A stretch of DNA of 29,013 bases from a virus: IMG/VR virus record IMGVR_UViG_3300025508_000115, positions 1 through 29,013 of that record. The stretch is one strand, 5' to 3'. The position numbers and the translations under genes were made by a program. Positions 20,939 to 28,976 of the stretch are shown piece by piece. The notes beneath the pieces are model-generated. The model searched no databases. It saw only the letters and a program-made list of their open reading frames with translations, and had not been told where the DNA came from. Position 1 is the first letter of the stretch, and each line of letters opens with the position of its first letter.

Positions 20939-21204
20939 TAGTGTAATGTTAGACTATTTTCAGGATTTTTCAAATAACTAATTTGTTGTTTAATATAACT
21001 ATCTGCCACTACTTCACCATAAACGTCAACCATAGCTTCTCGACTCATTGAAAGCATAACCTGAGCTAACTCTATTAAATCAATACCTTGTTCAGCCTGT
21101 TCTTGAACAAAATCTCTTGTGCTATCAATAATTTTTTGAACTCTTCTTTTTGTTGTTTCATCCATAATATCTACAATATACTTTGCTTTTAACTTACTTT
21201 CCAT
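20938..21204 (-). CDS. Small helical phage protein, 88 aa
   Basis: Predicted to be almost entirely helical (MESKLKAKYIVDIMDETTKR, FVQEQAEQGIDLIELAQVML), with mixed charge and no membrane segment. The start overlaps the last bases of the 45-residue gene, and the stop overlaps the next start. I do not recognise a family. The helix pattern and position close to the portal could suit a packaging or capsid-assembly partner. Confidence 0.65.
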   Translation of the reverse strand: MESKLKAKYIVDIMDETTKRRVQKIIDSTRDFVQEQAEQGIDLIELAQVMLSMSREAMVDVYGEVVADSYIKQQISYLKNPENSLTLH

Positions 21205-21331
21205 TTTTCTTTTCTACTTTCTTTATTGTACCTTTGTTCTTAGAAGCGTAAAATACTTGCTCTCCTTTTTTCTTTCCATATGTCTTTTCCATGGATTTTT
21301 TTATTTTGCTACCCTTTTTTGTTAGAGGCAT
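21194..21331 (-). CDS. Small basic phage protein, 45 aa
   Basis: The ATG at 21331 lies within the last 23 bases of the portal gene and the frame is complete to 21194. It encodes MPLTKKGSKIKKSMEKTYGK, then KKGEQVFYAS and KNKGTIKKVEKKNGK. The YGKKKGE.VFYAS.NKG pattern is a family frequently seen beside terminase or portal genes in phages, often called a hypothetical protein. It is highly basic and has no membrane segment. The start is supported by the overlap. No function is assigned. Confidence 0.75.
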   Translation of the reverse strand: MPLTKKGSKIKKSMEKTYGKKKGEQVFYASKNKGTIKKVEKKNGK

Positions 21332-23702
21332 CTTTTCTCGCTTGATTCAAAGTTTGAGTAGTCATTTTATCATACTGAACTTCGGCACGTCTATCTGCAA
21401 TATCGTAATCTTTTTGTATTCTTGCTTGATCAATCGCTGTTCTTTGTTTCAATCTTTCAACATCTAATTGTAGCTTTGCTTGATCCACTTGCGCATCTAT
21501 TTGATCTTTTTGTGCGTCTTGTGCTAACTCTTGTTGTTTTAACTGTATTACAGGATCAGGTTTACCTTGGCCACTAAGTTGTGCTGATAATTGTTTTATC
21601 TCTGCCATAAACTGAGCCTCTAACTTAGCTACAACAGAGGCCATATCGTCGATAGGTTGTTGCATTGCCAAGAACTGAGCTTGTTCTTTTGCTTTGAGAG
21701 AAATATGTTCTAAAACGTGTTTTTGTAATTTCATTGCCATTGGAGGATTACCAAGAATCATTTGATTAGTTCCAAAGATTAAGTGATTCTGTATATGTGC
21801 ATCATGATCTTGTCCTTCATAGGCTTTCAGTAAATTACCATCGAGTAAATCAGCGTGCTCCGTGGCTGGATCTTTGGGAGCAGTTGGAGAATCTTTTCTT
21901 AAAATTTGATCAATGTCCTTGACTCCTAAAGCTTCATACATTCTCCTATAAGCTTCTTTGATATTGTGAATATCAGGAGCACTTTGTGCTAATTGTAATT
22001 CAGTTTGAGCTAAAGTTACTCTTTGAGTTGTAGAAAATATGTTAGGATCAGAAACAGGAAGAACATCTACACGATCACTGAAATCTTCAGCTTTGATAGT
22101 TCTATCTGCACCTTCGACAGAATACGGATATGTTTCAGGTAAGTAATCGGAGAAAACATCAAACAATAGTTTGAATTCTTTTTTCTGAGAATAATGACAT
22201 CTCTTATGGATGCCTGACATAACTTTTGAGCCCCTCTCTAATAATGCCATTGTTGTTCCCACTGGAGCATTTTGATTAGCATCACCAACCTGTAAATCAG
22301 TTATGGCTGCAAATCTCTGTCCTGACTGAACAACAAATCCTAGAAGAGAGTATAAAGTTTGAGAGGGTTCTTTATAAGGTAATGGCATGAGAGCATTTCG
22401 TAAATCACCATTAGGTGCATCAATATCCCTAAATTCTCCTGGTTGAATTGGCTCTGCGTCGTCTCTAATTTTAAGTCCTCTTGACTTAAATCCTGCTGGT
22501 AAATTTGCTAATGTACCTGCGTCTATTAACTGTCGTAACATTTGTGTTGCTGCTCTTGATAAAGCGCCTATCAAATGTATTAAACCTAGTCCATAAAAAC
22601 CTAAACCAGGTAAAAACTTGTAGTGAACAAAATATCTTTTCTTTAATTTTTTTTCGTCACTTTTTTCATAGTTTCTTCGAATACCTACTACCTTACCTGA
22701 GCTATCTTCAATGGTTACGATGTAAGGTATTTTAATTCCTGTGGGCTCATCATCCATGCCTTTATCTTCAAAACCTTCTAAGTCTAAAGATACATGAAAC
22801 TCATAAAGTCTAATTGACTTGTCCATATAGGAAGGCTTGATACCTTCCATTTGATCGTATTTTTTTTTGACTTCTGAAGGACTTGTTTCCCCAGGAACAA
22901 TTTCTACGTCTTTGTAAAAACCTGAAACTTGTTTTTTTCTAAAATCATTATAACTCATGTTAATGATTTGAGTAATTCTTTCACAAGAGTCTAAATCACT
23001 AGCCATATAGTTGACGACTAAGTCCTCTGCTGGAACAAACTTTGAGACAGCTCGATCTAACAATTCATCATAGTAAACTTTTTTAAATGTCGAACCTGCG
23101 AGAGGTAAATAAAATAACATTTGATCGAACTCAGGAGTGTAGTCTTCCATTTTGTTCATCAATTGATAGTTCATAAATTCTTGAACACGTTGTGACTGAG
23201 AATATTTTTCAGGAGTCTCTTCTCCCATGACTGCTGTGCGAACAGGACCGTTCGCTGGTAAGAGCTCTTTAAAAGCTGTTGCTTGAAACTGTGTAGCACT
23301 TTCAGCTAACAAAGGATGAGTGACACCACTAGCTCCTTGAAAAGGTCTTGTTCTTTCTTCGTACTTAGTTCCTAATAAATCTAAACCTTTGATATAAGAA
23401 TCTTCCCAATCTTTTCGAGAAGAACGATCGTTTTCTAATTCACTTAATAATTCATCGGATAGTTGATCTAGATCTCCTTCATCCATGACTTCAGCTAAGT
23501 TAGAATAAAATTCTACTTCTTCAGGAATCTCGGACATTGGATCAAAATCAAGTGTTGCTCCTCCGTCTTCATCCATTTCAATTTCTAATCCTTCAGGAGT
23601 AGGAATAGGTTGACCGTCAATCTCGACGGAAGTATCTGATTTAATGATTTCAAGTTCAGGTTTACCACCTAGGTCTAGAGACTTATCAATATTATCTGCC
23701 AT
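21309..23702 (-). CDS. Portal protein, 797 aa
   Basis: This large protein fits the portal of P22/SU10-like short-tailed phages. It has an acidic N-terminus (to about residue 95), then the signature THPLLAESATQFQATAFKEL and LPANGPVRT at about 128-156, the crown/wing-like middle (YLPLAGSTFKKVYYDELLDR, RYFVHYKFLPGLGFYGLGLI), LQVGDANQNAPVGTTMALLE, and a long coiled-coil C-terminus (residues about 690-797) rich in Gln, Ala, Asp and Lys. Length (797 aa) is in the range for these portals. It would form the dodecameric ring at the packaging vertex. A GGTGG ribosome site precedes the ATG. The next gene begins inside its last codons. Confidence 0.88.
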   Translation of the reverse strand: MADNIDKSLDLGGKPELEIIKSDTSVEIDGQPIPTPEGLEIEMDEDGGATLDFDPMSEIPEEVEFYSNLAEVMDEGDLDQLSDELLSELENDRSSRKDWEDSYIKGLDLLGTKYEERTRPFQGASGVTHPLLAESATQFQATAFKELLPANGPVRTAVMGEETPEKYSQSQRVQEFMNYQLMNKMEDYTPEFDQMLFYLPLAGSTFKKVYYDELLDRAVSKFVPAEDLVVNYMASDLDSCERITQIINMSYNDFRKKQVSGFYKDVEIVPGETSPSEVKKKYDQMEGIKPSYMDKSIRLYEFHVSLDLEGFEDKGMDDEPTGIKIPYIVTIEDSSGKVVGIRRNYEKSDEKKLKKRYFVHYKFLPGLGFYGLGLIHLIGALSRAATQMLRQLIDAGTLANLPAGFKSRGLKIRDDAEPIQPGEFRDIDAPNGDLRNALMPLPYKEPSQTLYSLLGFVVQSGQRFAAITDLQVGDANQNAPVGTTMALLERGSKVMSGIHKRCHYSQKKEFKLLFDVFSDYLPETYPYSVEGADRTIKAEDFSDRVDVLPVSDPNIFSTTQRVTLAQTELQLAQSAPDIHNIKEAYRRMYEALGVKDIDQILRKDSPTAPKDPATEHADLLDGNLLKAYEGQDHDAHIQNHLIFGTNQMILGNPPMAMKLQKHVLEHISLKAKEQAQFLAMQQPIDDMASVVAKLEAQFMAEIKQLSAQLSGQGKPDPVIQLKQQELAQDAQKDQIDAQVDQAKLQLDVERLKQRTAIDQARIQKDYDIADRRAEVQYDKMTTQTLNQARKDASNKKG

Positions 23703-23730
23703 TTTTTATTTATACCACCTAATTAGCCTT

Positions 23731-25896
23731 TTACAACATGTCTATTTTTGGAATAGAAATAGGTCCTCCTCTTCGTTTTTTGTCAATTGGTTTTGTAATA
23801 AAATTAGGAGTTTGTACGTTAGAGTATTCACTGTTTAAGTCAGGAAGATTTGATAAAAAATTATTCAAAGCATCTGCACTATCTGAAGCGACATATCCTT
23901 TAAAATTACCTGAATCCCAATATTGAACTACATTGTTGAAATGTTTCATCAATATCTTTTCAAAATCTCCAGAAGTAACCTGTCTTTTATCCATTCCTTC
24001 TAAAGTTTCTTTTTGTTTTTTTGTCAAATCTTTTTGATCGTAATACTGTAATTTAAACTGATTCTTTTTATCCTCATTAGCTTTCCATTCAGGATCGTCA
24101 TAAGAGGTAAAAAACTTCTCTTCAAATAAGGCAATCCCTGTTGGTTTTAATTTTTCACTAATTAGTTTTACTTTATTGTTTCTTCCTTTATCAATGAACT
24201 GAAAAGTCATTTTTTCCGTAATTGCATCCAAAGAATTGTCTTCAATTAAATTGGCATCAAAGAAGTCTGTTGAGATTGGTTGTTTCTTTTCGTCCTTAAC
24301 ATCAAACGCATAATTGCCAAATTTAGATTTATCTGTGGTGAAAGCACTTCGAATATAGTAAGCGTTAGACATTTGTTGTTGATTAAATATTTTATTAGCA
24401 ACAACGTTAGGGTCCACAATAAATCCAGTCACATCTGGTCTTACTTCAGCAATCGTATTGATAAATCCTCCTTCCGTTCCACCAATGTCTAAGACATTAG
24501 CATTTTTAGGAAGAGACTTAATTAGTGCATCAGCAGTAGCGACTTGAGCTTCTTTAAAAGTAGGAATACTAGTGAAGATATGGTTTTCAAAATTACCACT
24601 TCTCTTTTCCTCAAAGATATTAAAAGTCTGTCCTATCTCTGATAGGTCGACAATAGGTTGATAGGTTGATTTGGGAGTACCAATTTCTCCCAACATGGTT
24701 CGAGTGAAAAAATCACTGCTTTGTTCTAGAGGCGCAATTTCAAAACCTTCTTCGGTTTTTAATACATATTCTCCCTGATCGCTTTGAGATCCTCGGTCGA
24801 CATCTCCTCTTTGGGTTTGTTCACTTTGCGCTTTGAGGGCTTCAATGGCTGTTTGGCCTTCTTCTTGGCGTGTTCCAGTAGTTTCTTCATTTGTTTTACT
24901 TATATCACCTTTTTCAGATAAAGACAAAGACTGTTCTTTAAAATAGTCCTCTCCTTTTTTTAATTCATCTCTTAAAAAATATAAATTTTCTAAAGCACTA
25001 TCGACATCTAATTTTCCTATTGAAATAGCAGCATCCTTAGCTGCTTGATGAATAGGGTTGTAGGTTGGTAGTTTTTCGTGAGCAGAAACATAGTTTTTCA
25101 AAAGAGAGTCTAAATTACTTTTATACTCCTCTACTGTCATATCTTTGTATTTTGCATTCCCTAAAATATTTTGTTCATGGTTTTTTAAAAAAGGCATTCT
25201 ATAGTCTTGGTCCTCTAACATTTTAATTTGTCTGTTCACTTTTTCTAAAACAGCTCCAGGAGAACCCTCTGTTATTCGATGACTTAAATCTCCGATATCT
25301 TCTAAAGATTTTGCTAAAACTCCACTATGAAACCTAGTGGCTTCTAACATTGCATCTTCTGGTTCTTGTCTTTGTTTTAGTCCAATTTGTTCGTAATAAA
25401 ACTTACTTCGCTCTTTTGGTTCTTTTGGAACATCTTCAGATGTCATAATGAAATCAGAAGGATCTCGTTTAGATTCTGTAAAACCTACGTCTTCTACTTT
25501 TGTCTTCTGTTCAGGAACATCAGGCGTGATCAACGGTTCAGGGACCGTGGTTGTTTGTGGTGTTGATAAAATTTGTCCGATTGGTATTTCCGAAGGAAGA
25601 GTAATGTTTTTATTTAGTTCTCTCATTCGTTCTTGTTCTTTTTCTATTTCTCCTAAATCAGGTGCAGAAAAAGTTCCTGAAGGAGTATCTCTTAAAGCGC
25701 TCACCGCAGGTGACGCAGCAAAATTTATAAGAGTATCGTATACATCATCTAAAGTTATGTTACCTAAGTTTAATTCGTTCTGTATTTTATTAGCTTGTTG
25801 CGATCCCACAGTACCCACGAGCAACGATCCGAGGACCGCGGGATTCTGTAAAGCTTTCATGGCTATTGGTCTTGCTACATTGAATAGTGATATCAT
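23731..25896 (-). CDS. Large protein with N-terminal hydrophobic region and methyltransferase-like domain, 721 aa
   Basis: The N-terminus (MISLFNVARPIAMKALQNPA, then VLGSLLVGTVGS) is amphipathic and hydrophobic, resembling internal or ejected virion proteins. Residues about 70-350 are charged and low in hydrophobics. A class I methyltransferase core appears at about 443-600: NANVLDIGGTEGGF (motif I, 466-478), GFIVDP, NSLDAITEKMTFQFID (motif IV-like, about 554-569), LKPTGIALFEEKF (about 583-595). The C-terminus ends in KKRRGGPISIPKIDML, a basic Gly motif of the sort seen at the ends of large marine phage virion proteins. Lying between the small terminase and the portal, this may be a protein packed in the head and injected, bringing a methyltransferase into the host. 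That is an inference. Confidence 0.75.
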   Translation of the reverse strand: MISLFNVARPIAMKALQNPAVLGSLLVGTVGSQQANKIQNELNLGNITLDDVYDTLINFAASPAVSALRDTPSGTFSAPDLGEIEKEQERMRELNKNITLPSEIPIGQILSTPQTTTVPEPLITPDVPEQKTKVEDVGFTESKRDPSDFIMTSEDVPKEPKERSKFYYEQIGLKQRQEPEDAMLEATRFHSGVLAKSLEDIGDLSHRITEGSPGAVLEKVNRQIKMLEDQDYRMPFLKNHEQNILGNAKYKDMTVEEYKSNLDSLLKNYVSAHEKLPTYNPIHQAAKDAAISIGKLDVDSALENLYFLRDELKKGEDYFKEQSLSLSEKGDISKTNEETTGTRQEEGQTAIEALKAQSEQTQRGDVDRGSQSDQGEYVLKTEEGFEIAPLEQSSDFFTRTMLGEIGTPKSTYQPIVDLSEIGQTFNIFEEKRSGNFENHIFTSIPTFKEAQVATADALIKSLPKNANVLDIGGTEGGFINTIAEVRPDVTGFIVDPNVVANKIFNQQQMSNAYYIRSAFTTDKSKFGNYAFDVKDEKKQPISTDFFDANLIEDNSLDAITEKMTFQFIDKGRNNKVKLISEKLKPTGIALFEEKFFTSYDDPEWKANEDKKNQFKLQYYDQKDLTKKQKETLEGMDKRQVTSGDFEKILMKHFNNVVQYWDSGNFKGYVASDSADALNNFLSNLPDLNSEYSNVQTPNFITKPIDKKRRGGPISIPKIDML

Positions 25897-26154
25897 TTAC
25901 TTATCCAAACACAATCCATTGTCTAAAACTATTTTCTCATTAGTCTCAATCCAAACTCGTGCACCACAGGACAAAGGTTTAGTAGGACTATAAATAACTT
26001 TTGCAACAACATTATTATTCTTATCAAAAATTTCTACATTCTTTGCGTAATCGTTTGACTTAGAAGTTTTGCAAGTAATCACAGGTTCTTCTAATCCATG
26101 TTTTTTATTCGATCGGATCTTGTGTTGATTGATATGAATTATTTTTTTTACCAT
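25897..26154 (-). CDS. Conserved small phage protein near terminase, 85 aa
   Basis: The sequence MVKKIIHINQHKIRSNKKHG, then EEPVITCKTSKSNDYAKN, VVAKVIYSP and CGARVWIETNEKIVLDNG, matches a small protein I recognise beside terminase genes in many uncultured marine phages. It is beta-rich, with two or three cysteines. It starts two bases after the small-terminase stop and ends immediately before the 721-residue gene. No function is known. It could be a terminase partner or a decoy of a host protein. Confidence 0.75.
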   Translation of the reverse strand: MVKKIIHINQHKIRSNKKHGLEEPVITCKTSKSNDYAKNVEIFDKNNNVVAKVIYSPTKPLSCGARVWIETNEKIVLDNGLCLDK

Positions 26155-26155
26155 C

Positions 26156-26722
26156 TCAATTACCTGTCATCACATCTTTATCATCATCAATAATGAGTTT
26201 GGTATCATGAGTTATACCATTCTTATCGTAGTTCTCTAAAATCTTTACCAACTCATCTTTACTCATATTTTCTAAAGGAGTTTCTGTTTGAACTTTGTTA
26301 TCGTAAAAACCAGCAACCTTACCTCTATTGACTTCAGCAGCCACGGCCGCCGAATAGTGTTTATGTTCTCGTGCTTCCTCTCTGATTTGTTTTAAGGAGG
26401 CCAAGTGAGACGCTGTCGATACTCCATACATTTGATGAAGATCTTGTTTCATCTCATGAATGGCCTCCACGACGAAAGGATTCATATGAGGGTTCAGTAA
26501 ATCAGTAGCAGTTTGACGTGCTCGATTTTGTGAATAGCCCGCGCGTCGCGCAGCTTCGGCAGCGGAACATTCTCCGAGTAAAACTTTGTGTACGTATTCA
26601 TAAACAAAAATCATCTGTTTCGGTGTTAGTTTTTGTTTTAGTCTTCTATCTTCAGGATTAATTAATTTTTTAATAGTATTCATATTTGCGTTTTCCAATA
26701 GGTTCTTCAGGCTCATCATCAT
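26156..26722 (-). CDS. terS: Terminase small subunit, 188 aa
   Basis: Residues 31-90 match a Terminase_2-type DNA-binding region: KLTPKQMIFVYEYVHKVLLG, then AAEAARRAGYSQNRARQTA and DLLNPHMNPFVVEAI, the helix-turn-helix that recognises the packaging site. The C-terminal half is charged and helical. Three ATG codons in a row at 26722 and another at 26683 (residue 14) could be the start; the second gives a shorter overlap with terL, while the first has an AAGGAAGG element upstream. It overlaps the end of terL, which supports coupled expression with the large subunit. Confidence 0.85.
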   Translation of the reverse strand: MMMSLKNLLENANMNTIKKLINPEDRRLKQKLTPKQMIFVYEYVHKVLLGECSAAEAARRAGYSQNRARQTATDLLNPHMNPFVVEAIHEMKQDLHQMYGVSTASHLASLKQIREEAREHKHYSAAVAAEVNRGKVAGFYDNKVQTETPLENMSKDELVKILENYDKNGITHDTKLIIDDDKDVMTGN

Positions 26723-28136
26723 ACAATGAAATGAACCTTCCTTGTCTATATCTTAACAGGGCTAAGGTGGTTGCGTCAACAAGATCATCATGCTCTCCAT
26801 AAGGAAAAGATGCGCATTCTTCTTGTACTTCTTCAGCCCAATCGATGTCAGGTCTCCAAACATGACCAGCTTCAAAAATAGGGGCAACAGAATTTAATCG
26901 TACATGCTTATCCATACCACGGTTCGGAGAGAAAGCTGTCGCGTACACACCAAATCGCCGTAGCTCCTGTATCAAGGGTGTCCCTGAAGCCTTGGCTTCA
27001 ATCATGACAGCATCAGGATTATAGAGACGTAGTTCTTCTTTTGCGACTTGTTTAAGCTCAGGAAAGTCCCAACGACCTTTTCTACAGTTTAACAAAATTA
27101 AATGTGTCTCTTCTCCTTCCTCAGGATAGAAAACTCCCCAAGTTGTAATAGCTGAGTAGTCAGCAGACTCTTTTTTTGAGAATGCTGTATCATAGCTTTG
27201 AATTTTAAAGGCACATTCAGGTGGATCTTCTTTTTCCCAAATGTTCCACCATTCACGTTTAATGATACTTGTACCGTCATGCGTGGGATTTTGTTGCCAT
27301 TGTGCGCTCCACTTAGTTGGAACAAGAGAAGCTTTCACTTTATCTAGTTCATTAAGCTTCCAATACTGAGGCCAAATAGGTTTTCTCTTATCTTCGTCAT
27401 CGTCGTCTAAAATTGCCGGGAATTCTATGACATCCCATTTGTCAGCTTTCAGATCTCCCATCTTTTTGATTAATTGACCAGTAAGATCCTTATCAGACCA
27501 TCGAGTCATCACGATAACAATGCTTCCCCCTGGTTGCATACGCTGTCGAGGACCAGATGTGTACCACTCATAGGCGTTATCCATTGCATTTTCAGACAAA
27601 GCATCTTGTTCACTATGTGGATCATCGATAATTAGTAGATCAGCGCCACGACCTGTGATCGCACCACCTACACCTGCCGCGTAATACTCACCTCCAAGGT
27701 TAGTTTCCCAACGTCCCGCCGCCTGATTATCAGTTCTTAGCGTAACATCAGGGAATATTCCTTTATATTCTTTGGTGTTCATCAAGTTTCTTACTTTTCT
27801 ACCAAATCTTATTGCTAATTCACCTGTGTGAGTCGCTTGAATAATTTTTAGTCGGGGATTTTGCCCCATCATCCATGCCGGGAATAAAAATGAGGCAAAC
27901 TCACTTTTTGTGTGACGTGGGGGCATGTTCACTATCAATCTTTTGTTCTTTCCTGTCATAAAATCCTGAAGTTTTTCTGCAATTCTAATGTGATGTGATC
28001 CTTCAACAAACTCAGGCCACACCGATTTTACGAATCTCATGAAATTTCCACGTGCATGCTCTTGTTCCACCTTCCTTCTAAGCAATACCATTGCCTTTAA
28101 TTGGTTTGGATCAAGTTTTGAATAGTCTATGTGCAT
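26670..28136 (-). CDS. terL: Terminase large subunit, 488 aa
   Basis: All expected motor and nuclease motifs are present. The ATPase Walker A-type loop is at residues 71-78 (MPPRHTKS), Walker B at 167-172 (LLIIDD), and coupling motif C at 211-213 (TRW). The nuclease domain has D316 (QSYDTAF), E380 (VMIEAKAS) and D451/D454 (EHDDLVDAT), matching an RNase H-like fold. Length is normal. An AGGAG site lies eight bases before the ATG. It drives DNA into the procapsid and cuts concatemers at the ends. It is preceded by an unusual GC-rich, hairpin-rich leader. This is the most certain gene of the window. Confidence 0.97.
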   Translation of the reverse strand: MHIDYSKLDPNQLKAMVLLRRKVEQEHARGNFMRFVKSVWPEFVEGSHHIRIAEKLQDFMTGKNKRLIVNMPPRHTKSEFASFLFPAWMMGQNPRLKIIQATHTGELAIRFGRKVRNLMNTKEYKGIFPDVTLRTDNQAAGRWETNLGGEYYAAGVGGAITGRGADLLIIDDPHSEQDALSENAMDNAYEWYTSGPRQRMQPGGSIVIVMTRWSDKDLTGQLIKKMGDLKADKWDVIEFPAILDDDDEDKRKPIWPQYWKLNELDKVKASLVPTKWSAQWQQNPTHDGTSIIKREWWNIWEKEDPPECAFKIQSYDTAFSKKESADYSAITTWGVFYPEEGEETHLILLNCRKGRWDFPELKQVAKEELRLYNPDAVMIEAKASGTPLIQELRRFGVYATAFSPNRGMDKHVRLNSVAPIFEAGHVWRPDIDWAEEVQEECASFPYGEHDDLVDATTLALLRYRQGRFISLYDDEPEEPIGKRKYEYY

Positions 28137-28349
28137 ATTTTACTCCTATAGTGTGTGTATGTTGCCAGGACAAGGCCAGAGCCATGCGGACCGGGGCCAA
28201 ATTTTTGGGGGTCGGTGCTCGATCTCCGCGACCCTCGGACCGTTCGGTCTAAGTACCTAAGGTTATTTGTTGCATAATATATGTTATAGGCCACCCAAAC
28301 GCTATATTTATCAACGTTTTTCGCGTCTCGCGGATTGGTATGTCTGTAT
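28137..28349 (-). other. Structured GC-rich leader before terL, no gene
   Basis: The part 28161-28260 has 61 G/C in 100 bases, while most of the window is far lower. It contains several inverted repeats: GACCG-TT-CGGTC (28238-28249), GGGTCG/CGACCC (28209-28214 with 28229-28234), and CCAA/TTGG around ATTT (28197-28208) enclosed by GACC/GGTC (28189-28192 with 28210-28213). An AT-rich piece (28262-28318) separates this from the palindromes at the end of the nuclease gene. No convincing ORF; a 24-codon frame from an ATG at 28185 overlaps terL but has no independent support. It may be a packaging site or a structured RNA leader. Confidence 0.55.
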
Positions 28350-28742
28350 CTAGTGGTACTCATGCAAAATTTCGCTGATCGTGGACCATGGTTGGCCCAC
28401 GTGGACCGTGCAAAGTGGTGCAAATTCACCATTTTCTGCAAGAAAGTCGATATCTGTCGATCTATACAGAAAAAACGCTCTCTCTTTGAGGGAGCGTTGC
28501 AAGATAAATAGTCCGTTCATAATCTGTTTGTATTTATGATGAAAAGCTTTTTGATGTGGTCTCAGGCTCTGTAACAATCTAGAACGTTCACAAACCTTAC
28601 ATTCGATAAACAAAACACGTTTCTTTTTATTGAACAATATCAAATCAGGAAAACCGTTTATTGTAGTTGTTTCAATCCTAATTGGATTAAAATCAGACAG
28701 TTTATCTTTAACTATTTTGTATAAATTCTTTTCAGCACTCAT
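28350..28742 (-). CDS. VRR-NUC-like nuclease, 130 aa
   Basis: The motif GFPDLILF (G30-x-P32-D33) followed by VLFIECK (E47-x-K49) is the PD-(D/E)XK core of VRR-NUC nucleases. RPHQKAFHHK at 61-70 and LFILQRS at 78-84 are further typical elements. Related phage proteins resolve branched DNA or trim DNA during packaging. The coding region contains an 11-base-pair hairpin with a T run (28470-28498), and its last 20 codons run through palindromes (CCATGG, CCACGTGG). The C-terminal residues VGQPWSTISEILHEYH fit the usual tryptophan ending of the family, so I keep the full length. Confidence 0.82.
   Translation of the reverse strand: MSAEKNLYKIVKDKLSDFNPIRIETTTINGFPDLILFNKKKRVLFIECKVCERSRLLQSLRPHQKAFHHKYKQIMNGLFILQRSLKERAFFLYRSTDIDFLAENGEFAPLCTVHVGQPWSTISEILHEYH
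28470..28498 (-). terminator. Intrinsic-terminator-like hairpin inside the nuclease gene
   Basis: On the minus strand AACGCTCCCTC pairs with GAGAGAGCGTT (11 base pairs including one G-T wobble) around an AAA loop, followed directly by six T residues counting the stem end. It has the full form of a rho-independent terminator but lies within codons 82-91 of the nuclease gene rather than after it. It could attenuate transcription entering the structural operon or be a chance result of coding constraint. Confidence 0.6.
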
Positions 28743-28850
28743 TTGAAATACACCGTTACATCTTAATCATTATTTAACAAATTGGTACTAGAGATTTTCT
28801 GACAACTTCTTTTAAAATAATCAATTTTGAAAAAGGGTCTAATTGCCTAG

Positions 28851-28872
28851 AGGGTTAAAAAACCCTTATTTT
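28851..28872 (+). terminator. Weak hairpin followed by T-rich sequence
   Basis: AGGGTT (28851-28856) pairs with AACCCT (28861-28866) around AAAA, and TATTTT follows. This could act as a weak terminator for a rightward transcript; its complement also has T residues in the loop only. A short stem makes it uncertain. Confidence 0.3.
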
Positions 28873-28881
28873 TCAACAAAC

Positions 28882-28902
28882 AAGCGGACACTATGCACAC
28901 TT
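28882..28902 (+). repeat. Direct repeat copy 1
   Basis: AAGCGGACACTATGCACACTT; the second copy at 28957-28976 is identical except that it lacks one G. The two lie 75 bases apart, start to start, in the non-coding right end. They could be operator sites or replication iterons. Confidence 0.75.
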
Positions 28903-28956
28903 CTAAAAATGAGTAGTGTGATAGGTAAAACCCACCTAATTAAGGTTAAAACACAT

Positions 28957-28976
28957 AAGCGGACACTATCACACTT
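28957..28976 (+). repeat. Direct repeat copy 2
   Basis: AAGCGGACACTATCACACTT, matching copy 1 at 28882-28902. Its end (CTATCACACT, 28966-28975) is also the exact reverse complement of AGTGTGATAG at 28915-28924, so direct and inverted copies are interleaved, as in binding-site clusters. Confidence 0.75.

Noticed and set aside
25448-25993. 181-codon plus-strand frame
   Set aside because: Antisense to the start of the 721-residue gene and the 85-residue gene, both well supported on the minus strand.
28140-28300. Possible tRNA in the GC-rich tract
   Set aside because: No T-loop GTTCGA-type motif, acceptor stem or CCA end could be fitted on either strand.
28262-28320. Possible promoter (TTGATA with TATAAC) before terL
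   Set aside because: The boxes are about 20 bases apart rather than 16-18; too weak to list as a feature.
28127-28441. 104-codon open frame across the leader before terL
   Set aside because: It overlaps the nuclease and terL in other frames, has odd composition (Arg/His/Tyr-rich) and no ribosome site; it follows from GC-rich palindromic DNA.
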